The notes under the pieces: model-generated
What the model was told of the DNA's origin: nothing
The model's database searches: none
The model's input: only the letters and a program-made list of their open reading frames with translations
In this document: positions 41,369 through 48,658 of the stretch, piece by piece
Layout of the letters: each line of letters begins with the position of its first letter
Numbering within the stretch: the stretch's first letter is position 1
Made by a program: the position numbers and the translations under genes
NCBI RefSeq assembly: GCF_014596575.1
Contig: NZ_NASZ01000004.1
Coordinates: 62,001 to 126,000, forward strand
DNA length: 64,000 nt
From: Flavobacterium pokkalii
GTDB taxonomy: Bacteria; Bacteroidota; Bacteroidia; Flavobacteriales; Flavobacteriaceae
Direction of reading: 5' to 3'

Positions 41369-42214
41369 ATGACTGTAGAAAAAGTACAAAAAGCAATTGC
41401 GCTATTAGAAGCAATTAATCCGGAAAATGAATATGCTTATGAAAAAGCAGTTTTGGCATACTTAACAATCGGAGGTCTTCCAGTATTGCAATATGAAATT
41501 CCAGAAAAATCAGTTTTTTTTAGAACAAGAACTCACGAAACAGATGATTTTTTTCCATTAATATCCGATATTGCAATTACACCAAATCAATTCGTTAAAA
41601 GTTTTGCGAGATGTAATCGTCCAAATCAATCAAAATTCTACTGTTCGGAAAACAGACCAACTTCATTTGCAGAGTTAGTAGAATATTGGTCTGACACAAA
41701 AGATTTCGGGGACAAGGTTTTTGTCACTATTGGTCGTTGGAAATTAAAAAAGCCTTTGATTGGAATAATAATAACTACACCAGACAAGGAAAACAGAGTT
41801 TCAGAATATGACAAAGAACACGGAGCAGTTATGGAAACTTTTCTTGAACAAACGGACTCAGAAAAAAGAGGTGCAACAATTCTATTCTATAGATTTCTAT
41901 TTGATAAATTTAGAAAATCTGCCAAAAATGATCCCAAAACTTATATAATTACAACTGCTTATTGCAACGTTGCTCTTGCACATTCACAAGGAAAGGTTGA
42001 CGGAATTTATTATCCAAGTGTTCCATTTGGTGGACAAGGAATTAATTTCGCCATTAATTCAGATTATGTTTTAGGCAATAATCTTGAACTTACACATATT
42101 TTGAGAAATGAATTGACCGTATCCGAAAATGATAATGGAAAATACGGATTTACTGAAACAGGAAAAGTTGAAGCTAAAGGATTTGACGTTGAAAATAATT
42201 TAATAATTTGGTAA
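41369..42214 (+). CDS. RES-domain-like protein (possible NAD-consuming toxin family)
   Basis: From the ATG at 41369 the protein has 281 residues. The central part fits the RES family, named for conserved Arg, Glu and Ser: FFRTRTHE (Arg), SFARCNRPNQSKFYCSENRPTSFAEL (Glu in FAEL) and DGIYYPSVPFGGQGINFAI (Ser in YPSV). RES proteins have an ADP-ribosyltransferase fold, and some degrade NAD+ as toxins with an Xre-type antitoxin. No antitoxin is encoded next to it, which argues for another role or an orphan. An in-frame TTG at 41336 would add 11 residues but lacks support. It is flanked by near-identical GCTACAA-containing motifs, suggesting transfer as a unit. Confidence 0.55.
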   Translation: MTVEKVQKAIALLEAINPENEYAYEKAVLAYLTIGGLPVLQYEIPEKSVFFRTRTHETDDFFPLISDIAITPNQFVKSFARCNRPNQSKFYCSENRPTSFAELVEYWSDTKDFGDKVFVTIGRWKLKKPLIGIIITTPDKENRVSEYDKEHGAVMETFLEQTDSEKRGATILFYRFLFDKFRKSAKNDPKTYIITTAYCNVALAHSQGKVDGIYYPSVPFGGQGINFAINSDYVLGNNLELTHILRNELTVSENDNGKYGFTETGKVEAKGFDVENNLIIW

Positions 42215-42295
42215 ATCGTTAAGAAAAGCCAGCGCAAAACACTTGCTACAAGAGAACGCTGGCGGTAATGCTACAAATCGTAAATAATAAATATT
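42215..42295. repeat. Boundary element between two island genes
   Basis: It contains an inverted repeat, GCCAGCG at 42228-42234 and CGCTGGC at 42257-42263, enclosing GCGCAAAACACTTGCTACAAG, a variant of the motif at 41182-41200. A further GCTACAA lies at 42270-42276. The arrangement resembles a recombination-site-like spacer flanking unrelated genes; this is my interpretation. Confidence 0.5.
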
Positions 42296-42796
42296 ATGGA
42301 AAGACAAGACTTTTGGAGTAATATTGATAATGTTTTAAAAATTCATGAAGAACATATTTTATCAAATGATCAACGTAAGTTTATTCATGAAGAAGAACAA
42401 AAAGCTTATGAAACCAATATTAATTCGATCCAAGAAATAATTGATGAATTTGAATCAAAATTAAAAGAAAGAAATTTTTGGACTGAAAAACAAATTGACA
42501 AAAAAGGGTTTAGATTTCGATTCAATAAAACTGGATATTATGGACCTAGAGGATTTTCTAGCCAATTTCATATTGCTGGACCATTAGTCTTAGGCGTTAT
42601 AAATCCTACTGGAGATTCTTTACAATCTTTTTATAAAAATAGACTTGAAGATAACGTGCAAATTGGATGCAATTTCGATAAAGATGAATTAATCAAGTTT
42701 ATTGAAAAAATTATTTTAGATTTTGCATCAACAAATAATTTAATAATTTCAAAAGAACAATATGACTACCTACGAAACTTTAAAAATAATAATTGA
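42296..42796 (+). CDS. Hypothetical protein, 166 residues
   Basis: I do not recognise this protein. It has no signal peptide or membrane helix, is rich in Lys, Glu and Asn, and is probably cytoplasmic. Residues about 10-65 look like an amphipathic helical region (KFIHEEEQKAYETNINSIQEIIDEFESKL). A central segment GYYGPRGFSSQFHIAGPLVLGVINPTG looks beta-rich, and a helical end follows. The last 35 bases overlap the start of the next gene, so the two are probably translated together and work as a pair. The ATG at 42296 follows the boundary element by about 20 bases. Confidence 0.7.
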   Translation: MERQDFWSNIDNVLKIHEEHILSNDQRKFIHEEEQKAYETNINSIQEIIDEFESKLKERNFWTEKQIDKKGFRFRFNKTGYYGPRGFSSQFHIAGPLVLGVINPTGDSLQSFYKNRLEDNVQIGCNFDKDELIKFIEKIILDFASTNNLIISKEQYDYLRNFKNNN

Positions 42797-43223
42797 ATTA
42801 CTAAAGATTATTACTTGGCCAATTGTTATAATTGTAATACTTCTTATATTTAAAAAGAACATAAAACAATTATTTGGTCGGCTTGCTAATATTGAGGGAA
42901 GTTTAGGATCATGGAACATTAAAATTCAGGCTAAGGAACATATGGAGCAAACCATTAAAGAAGCAATAGATTTAGAAAAGCAAGGTAAATCAAAAGATGC
43001 AGAAAAATTAATTTCTGATAATACCGAAATTATTTCAAAAGCTTTAGGCCTAACCGAAAGTGATATCAAAGATTTAATAGATATAAAGCAAGGAAAAAAC
43101 AAAAATCGATGGGGAAAAATTCATTTGGTGAATGCTGGACTTGTAGAATTAGATGGAAACAATTTAACTGAAGCTGGGCAAATTATTATCGATAGATTTT
43201 TAAAACACAACCAAAAAAAATAA
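42762..43223 (+). CDS. Hypothetical membrane-anchored protein, 153 residues
   Basis: I cannot name this family. An N-terminal transmembrane helix (about residues 7-30, IIIELLKIITWPIVIIVILLIF) is followed by a basic stretch and a cytoplasmic domain. RLANIEGSLGSWNIKIQAKE leads into a helical region (HMEQTIKEAIDLEKQGKSKDAEKLI). A C-terminal part (about 105-150) with KIHLVNAGLVELDGNNLTEAGQIII resembles a winged-helix-like fold. It overlaps the upstream gene by 35 bases. A membrane-tethered effector or sensor is conceivable for such a pair, but nothing in the sequence proves it. Confidence 0.7.
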   Translation: MTTYETLKIIIELLKIITWPIVIIVILLIFKKNIKQLFGRLANIEGSLGSWNIKIQAKEHMEQTIKEAIDLEKQGKSKDAEKLISDNTEIISKALGLTESDIKDLIDIKQGKNKNRWGKIHLVNAGLVELDGNNLTEAGQIIIDRFLKHNQKK

Positions 43224-43265
43224 GCACAACCGCCAACAGGCATCAAAAGCAATCGCTAGTTTTTA
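43224..43265. other. Possible right boundary of the island
   Basis: The segment CACAACCGCCAACAGGCATC (about 43229-43248) carries ACCGCC, the inverse of GGCGGT at 42261-42267 in the boundary element, in a similar context. From memory, similar strings occur in other Flavobacteriia intergenic regions next to unrelated small genes, but I cannot check this here. Confidence 0.35.
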
Positions 43266-43374
43266 GTTGAAAATTAGTTTCTTTTTCCTAATTTCGTTTT
43301 CTCCTAGTGGAGAAAAACCTGATCGCTCGGATTTATAATGAATGTCTCAGTTGGATAGCGTTCCCTAGCTATCT

Positions 43375-43512
43375 CACAATGTCATTAAGTTAAGGAAGAC
43401 ACACCTTGTTTTGTCATTCCGAAGAATGAGGAATCACACAAGCTGTTCACGTTATGTGATTTCTCCCTCTGGTCGAAATGACACAAAATACGCTTAACTT
43501 AATGACATTGTG
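43375..43512. repeat. MITE-like imperfect palindrome, 138 bases
   Basis: Perfect 20-base terminal inverted repeats (43375-43394 and 43493-43512) bracket a core whose halves also pair imperfectly, including a TGTCATT.CGA segment with its inverse. No ORF is inside. Its form is that of a miniature inverted-repeat element or dispersed flavobacterial repeat. Confidence 0.75.
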
Positions 43513-43517
43513 CTCGC

Positions 43518-43590
43518 GCGAGCATCTTGCTCGTGCCTGTAACTAATTAGCTAAATCAAAAAACATTATAAGTACGAGCGAGACGCTCGC
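43518..43590. repeat. GCGAGC-type inverted repeat
   Basis: Arms 43518-43536 and 43572-43590 pair at 16 of 19 positions around an AT-rich loop. It is GC-rich against the local background and lies directly next to the MITE-like element. It resembles REP-type palindromes of the kind RAYT enzymes move. The remaining stretch up to 43740 shows no gene. Confidence 0.65.
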
Positions 43591-43765
43591 ACTAGCGGTG
43601 AATTCCTTTTCCTGGCTGGATTTGCTTGCTTATGTTACGGGAATTCTCAGTGTTCTTATCATCGAAAAAAACTACCTCAAAATTTCTCACTAATTCACAA
43701 TGTGACTTTGCATTTTGTTTACCAATAAAAAATACGAAAAATCGTATTTTACAACGATTTATTTT

Positions 43766-43773
43766 TATATTTG
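43766..43773 (+). promoter_or_regulatory. -7 box upstream of the 909-residue envelope protein gene
   Basis: TATATTTG matches the TAnnTTTG consensus and lies 92 bases before the ATG. A 7-base-pair inverted repeat (AAATCGT and ACGATTT, about 43738-43760) lies just upstream, in the -33 area, and could be an operator. Confidence 0.5.
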
Positions 43774-43865
43774 ATAGTTTTCAAAAAAGTTTTCACGGTT
43801 TAGATCAAAAACTATTTAACTGACAAGCAATTAATTACTCCAAATAATTAGTTTTTAAAACTATC

Positions 43866-46595
43866 ATGAGAAAAACATCAAATAGCATTACTACCGGAAT
43901 CAGCATTTTCCTTTTTTGGATTTTAGGGTTATTGCCTACATACACTTGGGCGCAGGAAAATATTTTTAATGTTTCCAATACTTCTTTTGCTGAAAAAATA
44001 TACCTGCAATTGGATCGAAAAGTTTACACTAATGGCGATACGGTTTGGTTTAAATGTATCGTGGCAAATGCTTCCGAACATATTCCTTCTCCTTTAAGTG
44101 GCGTTTTATATGTAGAACTCATTAATGCTAATGAAGTTATTCTTCAAAAAAAAATAATCAAAATTGAAAACGGAATTGGTCAGGGCAGTTTTGAATTGGA
44201 TAAAAAAATACTCAAAGGCAATTATCTGATTAGAGCTTATACGCAATGGAATCAGAACTTTGATAATACTTTTGTTTTTGAAGAATACATTCAGGTATTT
44301 CCAACTGAAACTCTAAATACAGTGATCGAAAATGTTAAACTTGTCAAAGATGAAGCTATTGGCGATCATCTGGAAGTATTTTTCAACCCGCAAGTTATTG
44401 ACTCTCTGCAAAAAAACAAACTCAATGTATATGTCACAATTGATGATAAAAAAGACAGCTTGATTATTAAAAAAGGGAAAAATGACAAATACATTCTGGA
44501 TTATACCGTTGAAAAAGAAAGCCAATTTGCTACGATTAAAATAGAAACCGAAAACCAGAAAAATTACACGAAAACATTTGTTTTAAACAAAGATTATCTG
44601 GACTTACAATTTTTTCCTGAAAGCGGAGAACTGGTTCACGGACTCAGTAGCAAAGTAGGCTTTAAAGCTTTGGACGCTAATGGGAAAGGGAAATATATTG
44701 AGGGCGAAATAATTGATGAACAAAAAAACAGTATCGCTTCATTTAAAAGTAATTCGCTGGGAATGGGAAGTTTTTTTATTGCCAATGCCGATCATTCTAA
44801 AAAATATTATGCCCGATTAAAATTCCCTTTTTTAAACAAAAATTCAATACGTTATCCGCTGCCTAATGTTGCAGCTACCGGAAATACTTTGGCAGTCAAC
44901 AAACAGGATGATAAAGTACTTCTTAAAGTTTCATCCAACTACATGAAAAACGATAGTATCATTGTACAAATTTCATTTAGAGGTATTGATGTATATGAAA
45001 AAAAAGTCGCGCTAAATCAGGGTTTTTACCAATCATTACTTGCTACCGATCAAATTCCGGAAGGAATTATTGCTTTTAGCATTTTGGATAATTCCAAAAA
45101 TCCCATTGCCAGAAGACTTTATTTTAATGAAAAACCACAAAGCCGATTAAAAATTAATCTTTCAGTTGATAAACAAAACTACAGTAAACGTGAACTAACT
45201 CATTTGGATATCCAAACCTCAACTTTTGATGAAAAACCGGTAAAATCCAGCACTTCCCTATTGGTTATCAACAAAGAAGAATTAGGAACAATGCAAAGCT
45301 TACGTCAAAACATATTGTCTTATTTTTTAATAAACTCCGAATTAAAAGGAAACATAGAGAATCCGGGTTATTATTTCAAGGACAACAACAGCAACACTTC
45401 TGATTTAGACGCCCTATTACTCACACAGGGATGGAGTAAATACAATTATTCCAAACCAAATCCTTCTCTTACTGTTAATCCCGAGAAATCATTAACGCTA
45501 TCAGGCAGAGTAAACAAGCTCTTTTCTGAAAAAAAAGGCGTAAAAGACATCCAATTAACCCTAATGACTAATGGAAAAAACAAAGCCTTTTATACGCAGT
45601 CAACCGACAGCTTAGGGCGATTTAATTTTAATTTGAATGACGAATATGGAAAGGAAATCGAAATCCTTATTCAAACCAATAAAAATTCAGATAGAAAAGT
45701 AAGTAATTCAGTTGTTTTTGACCAAAAAAAATTGCCTGCTATTCTTTTTGAACGCAATAAATCCATTGAACCAATAGACAGTATTGTTGAAAAATTTATC
45801 AATAAAAGTAAAAAACAGAAAGAAATAGAAGAGAAATTCAAACTGCAATTTGGCGGAATTCTTTTAGACCAGGTAACAGTTAGTGGTAAAATGGCGCCCA
45901 ACAAACAAAAAGTAACCGAAAAATACGGCAAACCTAATACCATAATTAGTGGAAAAGAGATTCTCTCCAAAGAAAAAAAATGGTCGTATGGGTTGTACAG
46001 TGTTTTACTGTTTAATTATCCTGATAAAGTCAGAATAGAAAGAATGCCGGATCAAAATTTATATGCCACGGTCAACAATGAAGCGACCTTAGTACTTGTG
46101 GATGGTATTGCTGTTCCTTTTTATGATTATGTTCATATCCCTAATATTTCTCCAAGTGAAGTAAAAAGTTTTGAAATTATTGAATATGCCAGCGGTTTTT
46201 CAACATTATTTTGTGAAGTACATACTGAACTCAATAATTGTGCTTTCATAGCTCCTCCTTGGGGTAATATTATAGCTATTTACACCCATGCCGGAATAGG
46301 TTTGGCAGGCGCACAAAAATCAAAAGGACTAACCAAAACAACTATTCCTGTTTTTGCTACGCCTCAGGAATTTTATGCTCCAAAATATGAAAACATTCAG
46401 CCCGACAGTTGGCAACATCCGGATATTAGAACTTTAATACACTGGCAACCGATATTAAACACAGACGATTCAGGTAAAGCAGCTGCTTCTTTTTACAATG
46501 CCGATAACAAAGGAGAAATTATGGTAGTTGTTGAAGCTATTTCAGATACCGGAGAAATGGGTTATCAGGAACTGAATTATGAAATAAAGGATTAA
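43866..46595 (+). CDS. Large envelope protein with MG2-like and TonB-plug-like domains
   Basis: The 909-residue protein has a signal peptide (ending WAQ near residue 29). The N-terminal segment KIYLQLDRKVYTNGDTVWFKCIV looks like an alpha-2-macroglobulin MG2 domain. Beta-sandwich domains continue, including a CarboxypepD-like stretch near 545-600 (LTLSGRVNKLFSEKKGVKDIQLTL). Residues about 660-800 resemble an isolated TonB plug (ATLVLVDGIAVPFYDYVHIPNISPSEVKSFEIIEYASG), but no barrel follows. Such proteins are common and poorly understood in Flavobacteriia; they are probably outer-membrane or periplasmic. It has its own promoter and a strong terminator, and no partner gene. Confidence 0.75.
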   Translation: MRKTSNSITTGISIFLFWILGLLPTYTWAQENIFNVSNTSFAEKIYLQLDRKVYTNGDTVWFKCIVANASEHIPSPLSGVLYVELINANEVILQKKIIKIENGIGQGSFELDKKILKGNYLIRAYTQWNQNFDNTFVFEEYIQVFPTETLNTVIENVKLVKDEAIGDHLEVFFNPQVIDSLQKNKLNVYVTIDDKKDSLIIKKGKNDKYILDYTVEKESQFATIKIETENQKNYTKTFVLNKDYLDLQFFPESGELVHGLSSKVGFKALDANGKGKYIEGEIIDEQKNSIASFKSNSLGMGSFFIANADHSKKYYARLKFPFLNKNSIRYPLPNVAATGNTLAVNKQDDKVLLKVSSNYMKNDSIIVQISFRGIDVYEKKVALNQGFYQSLLATDQIPEGIIAFSILDNSKNPIARRLYFNEKPQSRLKINLSVDKQNYSKRELTHLDIQTSTFDEKPVKSSTSLLVINKEELGTMQSLRQNILSYFLINSELKGNIENPGYYFKDNNSNTSDLDALLLTQGWSKYNYSKPNPSLTVNPEKSLTLSGRVNKLFSEKKGVKDIQLTLMTNGKNKAFYTQSTDSLGRFNFNLNDEYGKEIEILIQTNKNSDRKVSNSVVFDQKKLPAILFERNKSIEPIDSIVEKFINKSKKQKEIEEKFKLQFGGILLDQVTVSGKMAPNKQKVTEKYGKPNTIISGKEILSKEKKWSYGLYSVLLFNYPDKVRIERMPDQNLYATVNNEATLVLVDGIAVPFYDYVHIPNISPSEVKSFEIIEYASGFSTLFCEVHTELNNCAFIAPPWGNIIAIYTHAGIGLAGAQKSKGLTKTTIPVFATPQEFYAPKYENIQPDSWQHPDIRTLIHWQPILNTDDSGKAAASFYNADNKGEIMVVVEAISDTGEMGYQELNYEIKD

Positions 46596-46681
46596 AAATA
46601 GAGTTACCGATTCTTCCAATCATTAAAATCACTTTAGTAGTCATTACTAAAAACAAAGCAATAACCTCCTTAATAAATAAC

Positions 46682-46717
46682 AAATCCGATTGGTTCTAAA
46701 ACCAGTCGGATTTTTTT
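46682..46717 (+). terminator. Intrinsic terminator after the 909-residue protein gene
   Basis: A 13-base-pair stem (46682-46694 with 46701-46713, one mismatch) is followed by a T-run. The stem is almost the same sequence as the lpdA terminator at 41035-41068. Confidence 0.85.
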
Positions 46718-46990
46718 ATTTCATAAACTCTCAAACCAGAAATAAAACCTTATTTTCCCTACTAAAAAACGTATTTTTTTTGTACTTTTATAAAGCTTAG
46801 TTCAAACTAAACAAATCAATACTATATGCTTTATTTAAGTATATTAAATTTTCTGAAGCCCCAATAAACTGACGGCGCATCGAAACCCTTCACAACTTCA
46901 AATATAGAATGGGTTGAGATTTAATTTATTCTCTTCGATATATAAATCGGTTATATACAACCGAAAATAGTCCATTAAAAAAATAAAATC
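46718..46990. other. Leader region of the small-protein/haemoglobin cluster
   Basis: There is no gene here. A hairpin TCGGTTATATACAACCGA (about 46946-46963) and a longer AACCC/GGGTT pair (about 46885-46917) lie upstream of the first ATG. A near match to the -7 consensus, TACTTTTA, occurs near 46788. The long leader of about 200 bases could allow post-transcriptional control. Confidence 0.4.
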
Positions 46991-47266
46991 ATGGCTATTG
47001 TAATCAAATTTAAACATTTGGGGTTTTCCAGAGCCAAATATCATGAAGTCATTAAACAGCTTGAAAATGCCGGACAAGGGAATCCTGTAGGTCGATTTTA
47101 TCATGTATGTTACGGAAGCGACAATGAAGTAGATATTCTGGATGTTTGGGATAACATGGAAGATTTTAACGCTTTTGGCAAAACATTAATTCCCATACTT
47201 GCTGCTATGGATGTTCAACTTGGAGAACCCGATATTCAGGAAATTTTCGGCGTCATCATTGGCTAA
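46991..47266 (+). CDS. Small alpha/beta-barrel (ABM-like) protein
   Basis: The 91-residue cytoplasmic protein looks like a ferredoxin-like dimeric alpha/beta-barrel. KFKHLGFSRAKYHEVIKQLENAG gives the first strand and helix, FYHVCYGSDNEVDILDVWDNMEDFNAFGKTLIPIL gives strand and helix, and FGVIIG ends it. This pattern is seen in small monooxygenase-like proteins of unknown substrate. It is followed after 124 bases by a second protein of the same fold and then a truncated haemoglobin, which suggests a stress-related group. Confidence 0.65.
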   Translation: MAIVIKFKHLGFSRAKYHEVIKQLENAGQGNPVGRFYHVCYGSDNEVDILDVWDNMEDFNAFGKTLIPILAAMDVQLGEPDIQEIFGVIIG

Positions 47267-47390
47267 AAATTATTTTAAAAAAACCTGATTATCAAAATCT
47301 CTAAGAACCAACTTACTGTCCTACTTAATTCATTTTAAATATAAAATGAATCTCATTCTTTTCTAATTATTAACCCTAAAAATTAAAATC

Positions 47391-47684
47391 ATGATTATCG
47401 TTCAGGACACTTTTATCTGTAAGCCCGGAAATGCTTCAAAACTTGCCAAATTATTCAAAGAAATAATGAATGACAGACCCGAGCATCTTAATATTTTAAC
47501 CGGCATTTCGGGAGAATTTAACAAAGTAGTTATGCTTAGTAAATACGAAAGCATTACTGCTTACGAACACTCTTATGACGAATACATGCAGGACAGCGAG
47601 GAAGTAAAAAGAATTAAAGAAAAAATGAAAGGCTATCATGACATGTATTTTACCGGTTCTCGTGAAATTTATCAGGTTTGGTAA
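47391..47684 (+). CDS. Small alpha/beta-barrel (ABM/NIPSNAP-like) protein
   Basis: The 97-residue protein starts MIIVQDTFICKPGNASKLAKLFKEIM, typical of the first beta-alpha unit of a dimeric alpha/beta-barrel, and ends GSREIYQVW, typical of NIPSNAP or ABM members. It has no signal peptide. The sequence differs from its upstream neighbour, so the two are at best distant relatives. It could be a small oxygenase or binding protein. The truncated haemoglobin gene begins 55 bases downstream in the same direction. Confidence 0.68.
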   Translation: MIIVQDTFICKPGNASKLAKLFKEIMNDRPEHLNILTGISGEFNKVVMLSKYESITAYEHSYDEYMQDSEEVKRIKEKMKGYHDMYFTGSREIYQVW

Positions 47685-47739
47685 ACTCCTTTCTAACAAA
47701 AGCAATCCAAAAAAACACAAACCATCAAAAAATTAAATT

Positions 47740-48120
47740 ATGGAAAACACTACATCCCTTTTTGAAAGACTTGGCGGCCTCAAAGGAATTGAAGCCATCG
47801 TTGATGATATTGTAGAATTACACATGAGTAATCCCAATGTAAAATCCCGTTTTTTACCCTTAAAAGACAATCCGGAACATTTTGCTGAAGTTCGCCAGCA
47901 CCTCATTAGCTTTCTGGCTTTTGGAAGCGGCGGTCCGGTAGAATACAAAGGAAAAGACATGACTGCCGCCCACAAAGGCATGAACATCAGCAACGGAGAA
48001 TACATGACCGTGGTCGATGATATTATGACTGCACTTGATAAAAATAACATTGATGAACAAACTAAAAAAGATGTTTTGTTTATCGCTTATTCCCTCAAAG
48101 CAACTATGGTTCACGTTTAA
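47740..48120 (+). CDS. Group 1 truncated haemoglobin
   Basis: The 126-residue protein matches group 1 truncated haemoglobins: SLFERLGGLKGIEAIVDDIV at the N-terminus, the two-glycine loop region, and MTAAHKGMNIS with His78 as the proximal haem ligand. Such proteins bind O2 or NO and usually protect against nitrosative or oxidative stress. It is the last gene of a three-gene group with two small alpha/beta-barrel proteins. A converging HxlR regulator gene ends 120 bases downstream. Confidence 0.88.
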   Translation: MENTTSLFERLGGLKGIEAIVDDIVELHMSNPNVKSRFLPLKDNPEHFAEVRQHLISFLAFGSGGPVEYKGKDMTAAHKGMNISNGEYMTVVDDIMTALDKNNIDEQTKKDVLFIAYSLKATMVHV

Positions 48121-48240
48121 TTTTACTAAAAAGTATTTTGAAAAAATCCCTTTTTATTCCGTTTCTACATTAAAAACAACTTTGTTCCAAAAAATCAGGC
48201 AGAGTTGTTTTTTTTTGCAAAAATTATTCAAACAAATTGC

Positions 48241-48549
48241 CTAAGACAACGATTCCAACTGAAGAAAAACAGGAACTAAAGCCTTCCCTTTTTCCGATAA
48301 ATAATATTCAATATGCAATGGCTTTTGTTTTACCACCACTTTTTCTAAAATCCCCTGTTCTTCTAATTCTCTCAAAGCCGTCGCAACAGACTGTTTGTTG
48401 GATCCTTCCATTTGACGCAACAAAGTATTAAACCGTAACGCACCGTTAAGCGCCAATCGGAATATCTGAGGTTTCCATTTACCGGAAAGCATTTTTAAAA
48501 GCCCTTCAGCCGGACAATTACTTTCGTTCATTTCGTTTTTAGCAGTCAT
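48241..48549 (-). CDS. HxlR-family winged-helix regulator
   Basis: The 102-residue protein has the HxlR pattern: NCPAEGLLKMLSGKWKPQIFRLALNGALRFNTLLRQMEG (helices with the Cys-Pro near the N-terminus), NKQSVATALRELEEQGILEKVV (recognition helix) and EYYLSEKGKALVPV (wing). Cys12 is at the position used for thiol sensing in redox-responsive members such as YodB and HypR. It lies divergent to a DsbA-like thiol protein with about 110 bases between the starts, so it probably controls itself and that gene. Confidence 0.87.
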   Translation of the reverse strand: MTAKNEMNESNCPAEGLLKMLSGKWKPQIFRLALNGALRFNTLLRQMEGSNKQSVATALRELEEQGILEKVVVKQKPLHIEYYLSEKGKALVPVFLQLESLS

Positions 48550-48564
48550 CTTTTTTGGACTAAT

Positions 48565-48604
48565 TGACTCATAAAGATTAAGTCATCAACTTTGTACAAA
48601 AATA
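48565..48604. promoter_or_regulatory. Candidate HxlR operator and -7 box
   Basis: TGACT (48565-48569) and AGTCA (48581-48585) form an inverted repeat with an 11-base gap, and a further GACT lies at 48558-48561. GACT/AGTC half-sites resemble known HxlR-family targets. On the minus strand TATTTTTG (48597-48604) matches the -7 consensus for the regulator gene. Confidence 0.4.
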
Positions 48605-48658
48605 TAAATTATAGTGTTTTAAAAAAGTAATTGGCAACATCCGATGTATTTATTCCAA

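Noticed and set aside
47733..48114. Minus-strand ORFs opposite the truncated haemoglobin gene
   Set aside because: They are antisense to a clearly recognised protein and show no family motifs.
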